A stretch of 64,000 nt of DNA from Streptomyces paradoxus (GCF_014202475.1 NZ_JACHGV010000001.1:552186-616185), one strand, 5' to 3'. Positions 34,501-43,561 are shown, counted from the first letter of the stretch. Numbers and translations are program-made. The notes: generated from the letters alone by a model not told the origin.

Positions 34501-35275
34501 CCCTGATGCGCAGGATCTTGCCGCGCAGGTCGTTGGTGTTGGCGGAGCTGCGGCGGGCGTCGAAGGCCGGGTTGCGGTTCGGCCGGTCGTCGATCGGCGT
34601 GAAGCCGTCGGACGCGAAGGGGTTGGTGTCGTCGCCGGTCGACAGGTAGAGGTTGCCGTCCGCGTCGAAGTCGATGTCGCCGCCGACGTGGCAGCAGATG
34701 CCCCGGGAGGCCGCGACGTCCAGGACCTTCTTCTCGCTGGCCATGTTCAGCGTGCCGTTGGCGTTGAGCACGAAGCGGGAGAGGCGGTTGACGCCGTCGA
34801 ACTTCTTGAAGTCCTCGGCGGTGCCGGTGTCCGGGGCGTCGCCCGCGGGGGTGTCGAGCGGCGGGGCGTAGTAGAGGTAGATCGCCCGGTTGTTCTTGAA
34901 GTCCGGGTCGATGCCGACGCCCTGGAGGCCTTCCTCGTCGTGGCTGTAGACGGGGATCTTGCCGGCGACCTTGGTGACGCCGCCCTGGTCGGTGAGGCGC
35001 AGCGTGCCGTCGCGCGAGGTGTGCAGCACGCTGCGGTCCGGGAGCACGGCGAGCGACATCGGCTCGCCCGTCTCGGGCTCGCCCTTGGCGAGCGGCACCT
35101 GCTGGAACTGGCCCTCGGCGGCTGCCGGTTCGTCGTGCTCCGGGTGGCCGGGGTGGGCGCCGGCGACGGTGGCCGGGGTGCCCACGGCGAGGAGCAGGCC
35201 GGTGAACAGGGCGACGGTGGTGCGGAGCCTGGGCCGTCTGGGGGTGCGGGCGCTTGTGGGTCTGGTTCTGTGCAC
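31553..35275 (-). CDS. Secreted multidomain protein: sugar dehydrogenase propeller, PKD, CBM6, ThuA, DUF1080
   Basis: A 1240-residue secreted protein. The signal peptide is residues 1-41 (LRTTVALFTGLLLAVGTPATVAGA). Residues about 60-495 are a glucose/sorbosone dehydrogenase-type propeller (GLQGVGIDPDF, GNLYLSTGDDTNP, MGFRNPFRMSVD, GALYVLDYG). Residues about 505-585 are a PKD domain (TYSWDFGDGT). Residues about 665-825 are CBM6-like (GDWISFTPYRFDG). Residues about 830-1045 are a ThuA domain (VLVFSKTAGFRHDSIP, GYMGIHAAADTEYDW). Residues about 1055-1240 are a DUF1080 3-keto-disaccharide-hydrolase-type domain (KIFNGQTLDGWK, YIGLQNHG). GTG 35275 lies six bases after GGAGG. Inferred role: oxidation and cleavage of extracellular sugars. 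Confidence 0.9.
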   Translation of the reverse strand: MHRTRPTSARTPRRPRLRTTVALFTGLLLAVGTPATVAGAHPGHPEHDEPAAAEGQFQQVPLAKGEPETGEPMSLAVLPDRSVLHTSRDGTLRLTDQGGVTKVAGKIPVYSHDEEGLQGVGIDPDFKNNRAIYLYYAPPLDTPAGDAPDTGTAEDFKKFDGVNRLSRFVLNANGTLNMASEKKVLDVAASRGICCHVGGDIDFDADGNLYLSTGDDTNPFASDGFTPIDDRPNRNPAFDARRSSANTNDLRGKILRIRVAEDGSYTVPEGNLFAPGTEKTRPEIYAMGFRNPFRMSVDDKTGTLYVGDYGPDAGAADPKRGPGGQVEFAKVTKPANFGWPFCTGDNDAYVDYDFATKESGEPFDCAAPKNTSPYNTGLTDLPPAQAAWIPYDGGSLPEFGSGSESPMAGPVYRYDPGLDSSVKFPEAYDGDFFAGEFGRRWIKRIKQNADGSVAKINDFPWTGTQIMDMEFGPDGALYVLDYGVSWFQGDENSALYRIENAEDGFSPIAEVSADKTSGAAGLKVKFTASAKDADSTNLTYSWDFGDGTKGEGLNPTHRYKKVGTYSATVTAKDPEGNTGNASIRIVVGNTEPKVRIDIPGNGALAEFGKPVPFKVTVTDPEETVDCSKVKVTYSLGHDSHAHELTSEMGCEGTLTPPPGDGGHDPNANIYGVVGAGYTDGGANGQEALTGTARTVLQPLHRQGEHFTTQSGVSIITKTGANGGKTVGDINDGDWISFTPYRFDGQKKMTVRASSGGAGGFVELRTGSPDGPLHGSAYIPPTGGWETFQNVDVPLRSLPKKTTDIYLVFKGGEGALFDVDDFEFSKQPFKGGKKVLVFSKTAGFRHDSIPAGIAALKELGGPAGITVDATEEARQFTTANLAKYDAVAFLSTTGDVLNAEQQKAFENYVAGGGGYMGIHAAADTEYDWEFYGGLVGAYFDSHPAIQKATVRVEDHDHPSTGHLGDAWERTDEWYNYRTNPREQAKVLATLDETTYQGGSMKGDHPIAWCQSYGGGRSFYTGGGHTKESYAEEAFRAHLLGGLQYATGQVKADCKPGKDYRKIFNGQTLDGWKQAGPGKFTVKDGVMESEGGMGLLWYQAKELKSYSLKLDWKMRGDDNSGIFVGFPASDDPWSAVNKGYEIQIDATDAADRTTGSVYSFKSADIKARDQVLRPPGQWNSYEIKVQGERLQVFLNGVKINDFTNKDPQRSLTDGYIGLQNHGAADKVSFRNIQLKELPVQGQ

Positions 35276-35472
35276 GAAGTCCCTCCGGGAACGGGGTGGG
35301 CCGTACGGGTGGGTGCGAAGACGTGCGGTGCGGGCGCCGGGGTGCGCCGTCACCCCGGAGGTGCGTGTGTCCTGAACACATCAAGGACGGTAACCGCGTC
35401 CGTCCGGGGCGAACACCCCTTGCGACAGACTCGGCCGGACTTTCTCCCTGCACGGGACAAAGCGGGATCCGT

Positions 35473-35523
35473 GCAGGTCGGAGGGGGGACCGGCGGTGCT
35501 GCCGGTCCCCGTCCCCGACCTGC
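35473..35523. terminator. Hairpin terminator
   Basis: GCAGGTCGGAGGGGGGACCGGC (first 20 bases GCAGGTCGGAGGGGGGACCG) at 35473-35494 pairs with 35501-35523 ending CCCCGACCTGC, with small mismatches. It lies just past the isomerase stop and ends the leftward ABC-transporter transcript. The gap 35276-35537 is otherwise the promoter region of the large secreted protein. Confidence 0.7.
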
Positions 35524-35537
35524 GCCGGGTGCGTGGT

Positions 35538-36536
35538 TCAGCTGTTGAACGCGGCGTCGAAGGACGCGCTGGGCGGCTCGAAGTCAAAGGCCTTCAGCCG
35601 GGTCAGTGCCTCGGGCGCCCCCTGCAGCCGGTCCATGCCGGCGTCCTCCCACTCGACGGAGACCGGGCCCTGGTAGCCGATGGAGCGCAGCATCCGGAAG
35701 ACGTCCTCCCACGGGACGTCGCCGTGCCCGGCGGAGACGAAGTCCCAGCCGCGCCGCGGGTCGCCCCAGGGCAGGTGGGAACCGAGCCGGCCGTTGCGCC
35801 CGTCGAGGCGTTTGCGGGCCTCCTTGCAGTCGACGTGGTAGATCCGGTCACGGAAGTCCCAGAGGAAGCCGACCGGGTCGAGGTCCTGCCACACGAAGTG
35901 CGAAGGGTCGAAGTTCAGCCCGAAGGCGGGCCGGTGGCCGACCGCTTCCAGCGCGCGCTGGGTCGTCCAGTAGTCGTAGGCGATCTCGCTGGGGTGCACC
36001 TCGTGCGCGAACCGCACGCCCTCGGCGTCGAAGACGTCCAGGATCGGGTTCCAGCGGTCGGCGAAGTCCTGGTAGCCCCGCTCGATCATCGCCTCGGGGG
36101 CGGGCGGGAACATGGCGACCAGGTGCCAGATGGCGGAGCCGGTGAAGCCGATGACGGTGTCGACACCGAAGGCGGCAGCGGCCCGGGCGGTGTCCTTCAT
36201 GCGGTCCGCCGCCCGCTGCCGGACACCTTCCGGGTCTCCGTCGCCCCACACCGGCCCCGGCAGGATGGCCCGGTGGCGTTCGTCGATGATGGCGTCGCAG
36301 ACGGCCTGGCCGACCAGATGGTTCGAGATCGCCCAGCACTTCAGGCCGTACTTGTCGAGAAGGGCGTGCCGGCCGTCGAGGTACCCCGGGTCGGAAAGCG
36401 CCTTGTCGACCTCGAAGTGGTCACCCCAGCAGGCGAGTTCGAGACCGTCGTAGCCGAAGTCGCGGGCCAGGCGGCAGACCTCCTCCAGGGGCAGGTCCGC
36501 CCACTGGCCGGTGAAGAGCGTGAAAGTGCGCGGCAT
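35538..36536 (-). CDS. Sugar phosphate isomerase/epimerase (TIM-barrel)
   Basis: A 332-residue TIM-barrel protein starting [20 protein letters not shown]. Metal-site stretches include [62 protein letters not shown] and [14 protein letters not shown]. Such proteins, paired with Gfo/Idh oxidoreductases, isomerise or cleave keto-sugars and cyclitols. It begins 15 bases after the oxidoreductase gene. ATG 36536 follows GGAGG. Confidence 0.88.
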   Translation of the reverse strand: MPRTFTLFTGQWADLPLEEVCRLARDFGYDGLELACWGDHFEVDKALSDPGYLDGRHALLDKYGLKCWAISNHLVGQAVCDAIIDERHRAILPGPVWGDGDPEGVRQRAADRMKDTARAAAAFGVDTVIGFTGSAIWHLVAMFPPAPEAMIERGYQDFADRWNPILDVFDAEGVRFAHEVHPSEIAYDYWTTQRALEAVGHRPAFGLNFDPSHFVWQDLDPVGFLWDFRDRIYHVDCKEARKRLDGRNGRLGSHLPWGDPRRGWDFVSAGHGDVPWEDVFRMLRSIGYQGPVSVEWEDAGMDRLQGAPEALTRLKAFDFEPPSASFDAAFNS

Positions 36537-36550
36537 CGAAAGGGGCCTCC

Positions 36551-37762
36551 TCAGACCGCGATGGGCGTGTAGACGGAGTTCTTCTCGGCGCTCTCCTCCA
36601 CCGCCGCGAGCACGCGCTGCACCTGCAGCCCGTCGGCGAAGGAGGGTTCGGGGCGGCGGCCCTCGGCGATGGCGTGGACGAGGTCGCGGGCCTGGTGGAC
36701 GAAGGTGTGCTCGTAGCCGAGGCCGTGGCCCGGCGGCCACCAGGCGTCCAGGTAGGGGTGGTCGGGTTCGGTGACGAGGATGCGGCGGAAGCCGGCCTCG
36801 GCGCCGGGCTCGGTGCCGTCGTGGAAGGACAGCTCGTTGAGCCGCTCAAGATCGAAGGCGAGCGAGCCGCGCTCGCCGTTGAGTTCGATGCGCAGGGCGT
36901 TCTTGCGGCCGGTGGCGTAGCGGGTGGCCTCGAAGGAGGCCAGGGCGCCGGAGGGGAAGCGGGCCGTGAACAGGGCCGCGTCGTCCACGGTGACCTGGCC
37001 GGTGCCGGCCGACGTGACGGCGGACAGCCCGCTGGTCGCGCCGGTGGGCAGGGGCCTCTCCCGTACGAAGGTCTCGGTCAGCGCGGAGACGCCCGCCAGC
37101 GGCTCCCCCACCAAGTACTGGGCGAGGTCCACGATGTGCGCGCCCAGGTCGCCCAGCGAGCCCGAGCCGGCCTGCTCCCTGCGCAGCCGCCAGGTCAGCG
37201 GGAACGCGGGGTCGACCAGCCAGTCCTGGAGGTACGTCACCCGCACGTGCCGCAGCCTGCCCAGGCGGCCCTCGGCGACCATGCGGCGGGCCTGGGCGGT
37301 GGCGGGCACCCGGCGGTAGTTGAAGCCGACCATCGCCACCTGGCCGCGTGCGTGCGCCTCCTCGGCCGCCAGCACCATCGAGGTGGCTTCCTCGACGGTG
37401 TTGGCGAGGGGCTTCTCGCACAGCACGTGCTTGCCCGCGGCCAGGGCAGCCAGGGCGATCTCGGCGTGGCTGTCGCCAGGAGTGCAGATGTCGACGAGGT
37501 CGACGTCGTCCCGTTCGACGAGGGCGCGCCAGTCGGTCTCGGTGGAGGCCCAGCCGTGCCGGTCGGCCGCCGCGCGGACGGCGGCGGCGTCCCGGCCGCA
37601 GATCACGGCCTGCACGGGGTTCAGCGGCAGGTCGAAGACGCGGCCCGCGGTGCGCCAGCCCTGGGAGTGGGCGGCGCCCATGAAGGCGTAGCCCACCATC
37701 CCCACGCGCAGGGGTGGCTTGCCTGCCTCGGTCCCCTCCGGCTGCTCCTGCGGCTGTCCCAT
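36551..37762 (-). CDS. Gfo/Idh/MocA-family oxidoreductase
   Basis: A 403-residue NAD(P)-dependent sugar or cyclitol dehydrogenase. After a hydrophilic 17-residue tail the Rossmann fold begins [19 protein letters not shown]. The family catalytic lysine motif is [15 protein letters not shown]. The C-terminal domain has [20 protein letters not shown]. It oxidises a hydroxyl of a sugar, inositol or glycoside to a ketone, which the partner isomerase can process. ATG 37762 follows GAGGAGGAC. It stands between the isomerase and the binding-protein gene. Confidence 0.9.
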   Translation of the reverse strand: MGQPQEQPEGTEAGKPPLRVGMVGYAFMGAAHSQGWRTAGRVFDLPLNPVQAVICGRDAAAVRAAADRHGWASTETDWRALVERDDVDLVDICTPGDSHAEIALAALAAGKHVLCEKPLANTVEEATSMVLAAEEAHARGQVAMVGFNYRRVPATAQARRMVAEGRLGRLRHVRVTYLQDWLVDPAFPLTWRLRREQAGSGSLGDLGAHIVDLAQYLVGEPLAGVSALTETFVRERPLPTGATSGLSAVTSAGTGQVTVDDAALFTARFPSGALASFEATRYATGRKNALRIELNGERGSLAFDLERLNELSFHDGTEPGAEAGFRRILVTEPDHPYLDAWWPPGHGLGYEHTFVHQARDLVHAIAEGRRPEPSFADGLQVQRVLAAVEESAEKNSVYTPIAV

Positions 37763-37817
37763 ACGGGTGTCCTCCTCGTCCTGGTCGGGGTGGCGCACGT
37801 GGGGGGTGCGGGGCGGC

Positions 37818-38864
37818 TCACTTGAAGCCGGTGGACATGTACTGGTCGACGTTGGTCTTGTCGACGACGGCCGAGTAGAGCGTGAGCGACGACGGGATCT
37901 CGAACTCGGCGAGGCCTCCGATGCCCTTGCTCTGGCCGAGGGCACGGGCGAGGTCGATCGCGGAGGCGGCCATGGTCGGCGGGTACAGCACGGTCGCCTT
38001 GAGCACGCCGTCGTCCTGCTTGATGGCCTGGAACGCGGAGAGCGCACCGGCGCCGCCGACCATCAGGAAGTCGTCGCGCCCGGCCTGCTCGATGGCGCGC
38101 AGCGCGCCCACGCCCTGGTCGTCGTCGTGGTTCCACAGCGCGTCGAACTTCGACTGGGCCTGGAGCAGTTGGGCCATCTTGGCCTGCCCGGACTCGACGG
38201 TGAACTCGGCGGCCTGCCGGGCGACCTTCTTGATGTTCGGGTAGTTCTTCAGGGCGTCGTCGAAGCCCTGGGTGCGCTGCTTGGTGAGCTCCAGGTTGTC
38301 CAGGCCCGCCAGTTCGATGACGCGGGCGCCGGACTTGCCCTTGAGCTTCTCGCCGATGTAGTGCCCGGCGTTGAGGCCCATGCCGTAGTTGTCGCCGCCG
38401 ATCCAGCAGCGGTAGGCCTGCGGGGTGTTGAAGATCCGGTCGAGGTTGACGACCGGGATACCGGCGCGCATCGCCTTCAGGCCGACCTGGGTGAGGGCCT
38501 TGCCGTCGGCGGGCAGCACGACCAGGACGTCGACCTTCTTGTTGATGAGGGTCTCGATCTGGCCGATCTGCTGGGCGGTGTCGTTGGAGCCCTCGGTGAT
38601 CTCCAGGGTGACGTCGGAGTACTTCTCGGCGCGGCTCTTGGCGTTGTCGTTGATGGCGTTGAGCCAGCCGTGGTCGGCCTGCGGTCCGGCGAAGCCGATG
38701 GTGACCTGCTTGCCGGGCTTGTCGTCGGCCACCGGCTGGTCCTTGCCGGCCGGTTCGTCCCCGGAGTCGGACGGTTCGTTGCTCGTGCACCCCGTGAGGA
38801 GGGCACCGGCGGAGACGGCGGCGGCCCCGAAGAGCAGCCCTCTGCGGCTCGTGATCTCTGGCAT
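37818..38864 (-). CDS. ABC transporter sugar-binding lipoprotein (ribose type)
   Basis: A 348-residue periplasmic-binding-protein fold (RbsB class) with a lipoprotein signal: SRRGLLFGAAAVSAGALLTGC, where the cysteine is lipidated and the Arg-Arg suggests Tat export. The mature protein starts with an Asp/Glu-rich linker, then TIGFAGPQADHGWLNAINDN. Typical family segments: INKKVDVLVVLPADGKALT, GIPVVNLDRIF, ALWNHDDDQGVGALRAIE. It delivers a monosaccharide or cyclitol to the permease encoded next. Confidence 0.92.
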   Translation of the reverse strand: MPEITSRRGLLFGAAAVSAGALLTGCTSNEPSDSGDEPAGKDQPVADDKPGKQVTIGFAGPQADHGWLNAINDNAKSRAEKYSDVTLEITEGSNDTAQQIGQIETLINKKVDVLVVLPADGKALTQVGLKAMRAGIPVVNLDRIFNTPQAYRCWIGGDNYGMGLNAGHYIGEKLKGKSGARVIELAGLDNLELTKQRTQGFDDALKNYPNIKKVARQAAEFTVESGQAKMAQLLQAQSKFDALWNHDDDQGVGALRAIEQAGRDDFLMVGGAGALSAFQAIKQDDGVLKATVLYPPTMAASAIDLARALGQSKGIGGLAEFEIPSSLTLYSAVVDKTNVDQYMSTGFK

Positions 38865-38881
38865 GGCGGGGAACCCTTTCC

Positions 38882-39901
38882 TCAGGTCGTGCTCGCGGTA
38901 CGGCGCTGGACCAGCACGGCGGCGACGATGATCGCGCCCTTGGCGATCTGCTGGACGTCGCTCTGCAGGTTGTTCAGGGCGAAGATGTTGGTGATCGTGG
39001 TGAAGATCAGGACGCCGAGGACCGAGCCGACGATGGTGCCCCGGCCGCCGGTGAGCAGGGTGCCGCCGATGATCGCGGCGGCGATGGCGTCGAGTTCGTA
39101 GAGGTTGCCGTTGGTGTTCTGGCCGGAGCCGGCCAGGACGATCAGCAGGAAGGCCGCGATGCCGCAGCACAGCCCGGACAGCAGGTAGAGGTAGAGCCGC
39201 TGGCGGCGGACGTCGATGCCGGCGAGCCGGGCGGCCTCCGGGTTGCCGCCGACGGCGACGGTACGGCGTCCGAAGGTGGTGCGGTTGAGCACCAGCCAGC
39301 CGATGACCGTGACGACGGCGAACACCATGACCAGCGGCGGGACGCCGAGGACGTAGGCGTCGCGCTCCCCCAGGTCGAGGACGGACGGCACGGTGACGAT
39401 CTGCGTCTTGCCGTCGGTGATCTGCAGGGCGAGGCCGCGGGCCGAGGCCAGCATGGCGAGGGTGGCGATGAACGGCACCATCGCGCCGTAGGCGATGAGC
39501 ACCCCGTTGACCAGGCCGCAGCCGACTCCGACGATCACCGCCGTGAAGAGGATGCCGGCGAAGCCGTACTCCTGGGTGGCGACGGTGGTGGCCCACACGG
39601 AGGCGAGGGCGACGATCGCGCCGACCGACAGGTCGATGCCGCCGGAGATGATGACGAAGGTCATGCCGACGGTGACGACGCCGATGACGGACGCCTGGGT
39701 GAGGACGAGTTGCAGGTTGCGGCTGTCGAGGAACTCGTCGGGCTTGGTGATGCCGCCGATGAGGATCAGCGCGGCGAGTACGCCGAGCAGGGACAGCGTG
39801 CGGACGTCGGCGCGGGCCGGCAGGCCGCGCCAGGCGGGGGGCCGGGCCTGGGGCACCTTGTCGGTGCTGCTGTCCCGGGGCGGGGAGACGGGCTGCGTCA
39901 T
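38882..39901 (-). CDS. ABC transporter permease (ribose type)
   Basis: A 339-residue permease of the RbsC class with 8-10 predicted membrane helices. The family signature GIDLSVGAIVALASVWATT is near residue 90, and GGNPEAARLAGIDVRRQRLY lies in the EAA-like cytoplasmic loop contacting the ATPase. AAAIIGGTLLTGGRGTIVGSVLG is typical of the C-terminal half. Start ATG 39901 overlaps the ATPase stop. Confidence 0.93.
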   Translation of the reverse strand: MTQPVSPPRDSSTDKVPQARPPAWRGLPARADVRTLSLLGVLAALILIGGITKPDEFLDSRNLQLVLTQASVIGVVTVGMTFVIISGGIDLSVGAIVALASVWATTVATQEYGFAGILFTAVIVGVGCGLVNGVLIAYGAMVPFIATLAMLASARGLALQITDGKTQIVTVPSVLDLGERDAYVLGVPPLVMVFAVVTVIGWLVLNRTTFGRRTVAVGGNPEAARLAGIDVRRQRLYLYLLSGLCCGIAAFLLIVLAGSGQNTNGNLYELDAIAAAIIGGTLLTGGRGTIVGSVLGVLIFTTITNIFALNNLQSDVQQIAKGAIIVAAVLVQRRTASTT

Positions 39902-41415
39902 GACGCCGGGCTTCCTTCCATGACCAGGTCGAGTACGCGGTGTTCGTCGAGTTCGCGCGCGGGTGCCGTGTGGACGACACGGCCCTCGCGCAGCACCAGG
40001 ACGCGGTCGGCGAGGCCGAGCACCTCGGGCACCTCGCTGGAGACCAGCAGCACGGCGAGGCCCTCGTCGGCGAGCCGGCGGATGACCGCGTAGAGCTCGG
40101 CGCGGGCTCCGACGTCGACGCCGCGGGTGGGTTCGTCGAGCAGCAGCACCTTGCAGCCGCGCAGCAGCCAGCGGGCGAGGACCGCCTTCTGCTGGTTGCC
40201 GCCGGACAGGGTGCGCACGGGCACGGACGGGTTGTCGGGCCGCAGCGACAGCTCGCGGGTCGCGGCCCGGGCGGCGCCGAGTTCGGCGCCCCGGTCGATC
40301 CAGCCGGCGCGGGAGAAGCGGGACATGGAGGAGACCGACACGTTGCGGGTGACGGACTCCAGCATCAGCAGTCCCTGCGCCTTGCGTTCCTCGGGGGCGA
40401 GCCCGAGTCCGGCCCGGACGGCGGCCCGTACGCTGCCGGGCTTCAGGGCCTTGCCGCCGACCCGCACCTGACCGGTCGTCGGTTTGCGGGCGCCGTAGAC
40501 GGTCTCCAGGATCTCGGAGCGGCCCGAGCCGACGAGTCCGGCCAGGCCGACGATCTCGCCCGGCCGGACGTCGAGGTCGAACGGCTCGAACTCCCCTTGC
40601 CGGGACAGTCCCCGCACCGTCAGGACGGGTTCGCCGGGCGGCGGGGAGACGGGCCGGCCGGGGAAGACGTACTCGACGTTGCGGCCGGTCATCAGGGCGA
40701 CGACCTCGCGGGTCGGGGTGGACTTCGCCGGGAGCCCGTTCGCGACGGCCCGGCCGTCCTTCAGCACCGTCACCCGGTCGCCGATGCGGCGGATCTCCTC
40801 CAGGCGGTGCGAGATGTAGACGACGGCGACTCCGGCGGCGGTGAGGTCGCCGACGATGCGGAAGAGGTTGTCGACCTCGTCCGGGTCGAGGGCCGCGGAC
40901 GGCTCGTCCATCACGATGAGCCGCACGTCGTGGGAGAGCGCCCGCGCCATGGACACGATCTGCTGCTGCGCCGCCGACAGTTCGCCGACAAGCCGGGCCG
41001 GGTCGATCTCCGCATGCCCGAGTCGCTTGAGCAGAGCGGCCGTTGACGCCTTGGCCGCCTTGCCGCGTACGACGAACCCGGCCGCGGTCGGCTCATGTCC
41101 CAGGTGGACGTTCTCGGCGACCGACAGGTGCTCCACCAGGTCGAGTTCCTGGTAGATGGTGGCGATGCCGAGGCGCATGGCGGCGATCGGCGAGCGGAGC
41201 GTCACCTCCTCGCCCCGCCAGCGGATGGTTCCCGTGTCGGGCTGGTGGGCGCCGGCGAGGACCTTGATGAGCGTGGACTTGCCGGCCCCGTTCTGGCCGA
41301 GCAGGCAGTGCACCTCACCGGCCTGGACGTCGAGGTCGACGCCGTCGAGGGCCCGGACTCCGGGGAACGACTTGGTGATGCCGGACATGCTGAGCAGCGG
41401 TGGTTCTGGTGCCAT
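39898..41415 (-). CDS. ABC transporter duplicated ATPase (ribose type)
   Basis: A 505-residue RbsA-class protein with two fused nucleotide-binding domains. The first has Walker A GQNGAGKSTLIKVL, a signature LSAAQQQIVSMARAL and Walker B RLIVMDEPSAALDP. The second has the degenerate Walker A GLVGSGRSEI, signature LSGGNQQKAVLARWL and Walker B VLLLDEPTRGVDV. It energises uptake of a monosaccharide, inositol or similar. It lies 85 bases downstream of the ROK regulator gene, in the same direction. Confidence 0.94.
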   Translation of the reverse strand: MAPEPPLLSMSGITKSFPGVRALDGVDLDVQAGEVHCLLGQNGAGKSTLIKVLAGAHQPDTGTIRWRGEEVTLRSPIAAMRLGIATIYQELDLVEHLSVAENVHLGHEPTAAGFVVRGKAAKASTAALLKRLGHAEIDPARLVGELSAAQQQIVSMARALSHDVRLIVMDEPSAALDPDEVDNLFRIVGDLTAAGVAVVYISHRLEEIRRIGDRVTVLKDGRAVANGLPAKSTPTREVVALMTGRNVEYVFPGRPVSPPPGEPVLTVRGLSRQGEFEPFDLDVRPGEIVGLAGLVGSGRSEILETVYGARKPTTGQVRVGGKALKPGSVRAAVRAGLGLAPEERKAQGLLMLESVTRNVSVSSMSRFSRAGWIDRGAELGAARAATRELSLRPDNPSVPVRTLSGGNQQKAVLARWLLRGCKVLLLDEPTRGVDVGARAELYAVIRRLADEGLAVLLVSSEVPEVLGLADRVLVLREGRVVHTAPARELDEHRVLDLVMEGSPAS

Positions 41416-41500
41416 GAGGTCCCCTTGGCGGGCGTGCGGGCCGGTTTCAGGGCAGGGCGAAGCAGAGCGCGGTGCTGGTACGCGGTACTGAACTCAGTGA

Positions 41501-42691
41501 CTACGCAGGTGAGAAGAGATGGTCGCTGATCAGCCGGGCCCCGCCGATGACGCCGGCGGTGGGGCCCAGCTCGCCCAGGACGATGGGCAGGTTGCCGGTC
41601 GCCAGGGGCAGCGACTGGCGGTAGACCTGGGTGCGGATCGCGGCGAGCAGGGTGTGGCCGAGGCCGGTCACCCCGCCGCCGATCACCACCAGGCCCGGGT
41701 TGAAGAAGCTGACCAGGCCGGCGATGACCTGGCCGGTGCGGTTGCCGCCCTCGCGGATCAGGTCGAGGGCCGTGGCGTCACCGGCGGAGGCCGCGGCGGC
41801 GACATCGACGGCGGTGAGGCCGCCGTTCGTCTCCAGCCGCGAGGCCAGTTCGGCCGAGAGCCCCTGCTGGGCGGCTTCCACGGCGTCGCGGGCCAGGGCG
41901 GCCCCGCTGAAGTGGGCCTCCAGGCAGCCCCGGTTGCCGCAGGCGCACGGGCGGCCGTCGGGGACGGCCTGGATGTGCCCGATGTCGCCGGCGCTGCCCG
42001 TCGTACCGCGGTAGACCTCACCGCCGACGACGATGCCGCAGCCGATGCCGGTGCCGATCTTGACGCAGAGGAAGTCGGCGACGGTGCGGGCGACGCCCGC
42101 GTGCTGCTCCCCCATCGCCATGAGGTTCACGTCGTTGTCGACCATGACCGGACAGCCGAGTTCCTGGCTGAGCGCCTCCCGCACGGGGAAGCCGTCCCAG
42201 CCGGGCATGATCGGCGGTGCCACCGGGATGCCCTCGGGGAAGCGGACCGGGCCCGGGACGCCGATGCCGGCGCCGTCGAACCCTTCCGCGAGCCCGGAGG
42301 CCCTCAGTTTCGCGGCCATGGCGAGGACCTGCTCGAAGACCGCGACGGGGCCTTCGCGCACGTCCATGGGCTGGTTGAGGTGCCCGAGGGTCTCCAGCTC
42401 GGCGTTGGTGACGGCGACGTCGACCGAGGTCGCGCCGATGTCGACGCCGAGGAAGCGCAGCTCGGGGTTGAGCCGGATGTTGTGGGAACGGCGGCCACCG
42501 CGCGAGGCGGCGAGTCCGTCGGCCACGACCAGCCCCGTCTCCGGCAGCCGGTCCACCTCCACGGCCAGCTTGGACCGCGAGAGGTCGACCTGGTCGCCCA
42601 GCTGGGCGCGGGAGTTGGGGCCGCCGTCGCGCAACAGCGTGAGCAGCCGGGCCTGGTGGGCGTTCGCGGGTCGTGCGGTCATGCGTCTCAC
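41501..42691 (-). CDS. ROK-family transcriptional repressor (XylR-type)
   Basis: A 396-residue regulator: N-terminal winged helix (HQARLLTLLRDGGPNSRAQL, DLSRSKLAVEVDRL) and a sugar-kinase-like domain starting FLGVDIGATSVDVAVT. The zinc motif CACGNRGCLEAHFSG and kinase-fold motifs VMVDNDVNLMAMGEQ and GNRTGQVIAGLVSFFNPG follow. It probably represses the downstream transporter and enzymes until a sugar binds. GTG 42691 is favoured because GGAGG lies five bases upstream; the in-frame ATG at 42682 would be 14 bases away. A 9-bp inverted repeat lies in its promoter. Confidence 0.9.
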   Translation of the reverse strand: MRRMTARPANAHQARLLTLLRDGGPNSRAQLGDQVDLSRSKLAVEVDRLPETGLVVADGLAASRGGRRSHNIRLNPELRFLGVDIGATSVDVAVTNAELETLGHLNQPMDVREGPVAVFEQVLAMAAKLRASGLAEGFDGAGIGVPGPVRFPEGIPVAPPIMPGWDGFPVREALSQELGCPVMVDNDVNLMAMGEQHAGVARTVADFLCVKIGTGIGCGIVVGGEVYRGTTGSAGDIGHIQAVPDGRPCACGNRGCLEAHFSGAALARDAVEAAQQGLSAELASRLETNGGLTAVDVAAAASAGDATALDLIREGGNRTGQVIAGLVSFFNPGLVVIGGGVTGLGHTLLAAIRTQVYRQSLPLATGNLPIVLGELGPTAGVIGGARLISDHLFSPA

Positions 42692-42806
42692 GAGCCCCTC
42701 CCCGCCTCGATCGGCCTCTGCGCGCCGGTTTTCCGCCACCTCGGTGGCGTGCTTTCGGAGGGAACGTAGCAGCGGCTGCCGGAGGTGGGAAGAAGTCGCG
42801 CAGGAA

Positions 42807-42837
42807 TTGCCCTCTACTTTTTCCACTCAGAGGACAA
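42807..42837. promoter_or_regulatory. Candidate ROK operator
   Basis: TTGCCCTCT (42807-42815) and AGAGGACAA (42829-42837) form inverted arms matching at eight of nine positions with 13 bases between, 115 bases upstream of the ROK start. Autoregulation is inferred. Confidence 0.45.
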
Positions 42838-42883
42838 AGAAGCAGTGAGGGGTGTCTCGCGCCGCGAGACGGGTGTGGGGGCG

Positions 42884-43561
42884 CTACGAGCGCGAACGCG
42901 CGTGGTACGACCGGCGCGTGTGCTCCGTGTGGTCGCGCATCAGCCGGGTGGCGCGCTGTTCGTCCCGGTCGGCGACCGCGGCGATCAGTTCGCGGTGCTC
43001 GATCCAGGACTGATGGCCGCGCTGCCGGGCCACCGGCGTGTAGTACCAGCGCACGCGCCGGTCGACCTGGGCGGCGAGTTCGGCGAGGACCGCGTTGCCG
43101 GCAAGCTCCATGATCTTGGCGTGGAAGCGGGCGTTCATGGCGACGGCCCCGTCCACGTCGTCGGCCTCGACGGCCTTCTCGCCCTCCGCGCACAGCGCTT
43201 CCAGGGCGGCGATGCCCGCACTGTTCGCGCCCGCCGCCGCGAGCCGGGCCGCCTCGGCCTCCAGGAGCGTACGGACCGTGAGGAGCTGGTCGGCCTCCTC
43301 CTCCGTCGGTTCGTGCACGAACGCGCCCTGGGCGGGCCGCAGATCGACCCACCCCTCGGTGTTGAGCCGCTGCAGCGCCTCGCGCACCGGCTGCCGGGAG
43401 ACCCCGAGATGCCCGGCCAGTTCGCTCTCGACGAGATGCTGGCCGGGCTGCAGCGCACGGGTGGTGATGAGTTCGAGCAGTGCCTCGTAGACACGGTCGC
43501 GCAGCGGACCCGGGCGTTCCAGCTTGGGTACCGCCCCCTGGGGCAGGCCTGTCGACAGCAT
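42884..43561 (-). CDS. GntR-family regulator with FCD domain
   Basis: A 225-residue FadR-subfamily regulator. The winged helix covers residues about 15-80 (LRDRVYEALLELITTRALQPG, ESELAGHLGVSRQPVREALQRL, GAFVHEPT). The helical FCD ligand domain follows, with metal/carboxylate-binding histidine and asparagine positions in NARFHAKIMELAGNA and the terminal MRDHTEHTRRSYH. FCD regulators commonly sense small organic acids. Its position beside oxalate and formate genes, and the related sequences near its own promoter, near oxc/sucC and near the formate operon, make it the likely oxalate/formate regulator. ATG 43561 follows GGAGG. Confidence 0.9.
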   Translation of the reverse strand: MLSTGLPQGAVPKLERPGPLRDRVYEALLELITTRALQPGQHLVESELAGHLGVSRQPVREALQRLNTEGWVDLRPAQGAFVHEPTEEEADQLLTVRTLLEAEAARLAAAGANSAGIAALEALCAEGEKAVEADDVDGAVAMNARFHAKIMELAGNAVLAELAAQVDRRVRWYYTPVARQRGHQSWIEHRELIAAVADRDEQRATRLMRDHTEHTRRSYHARSRS

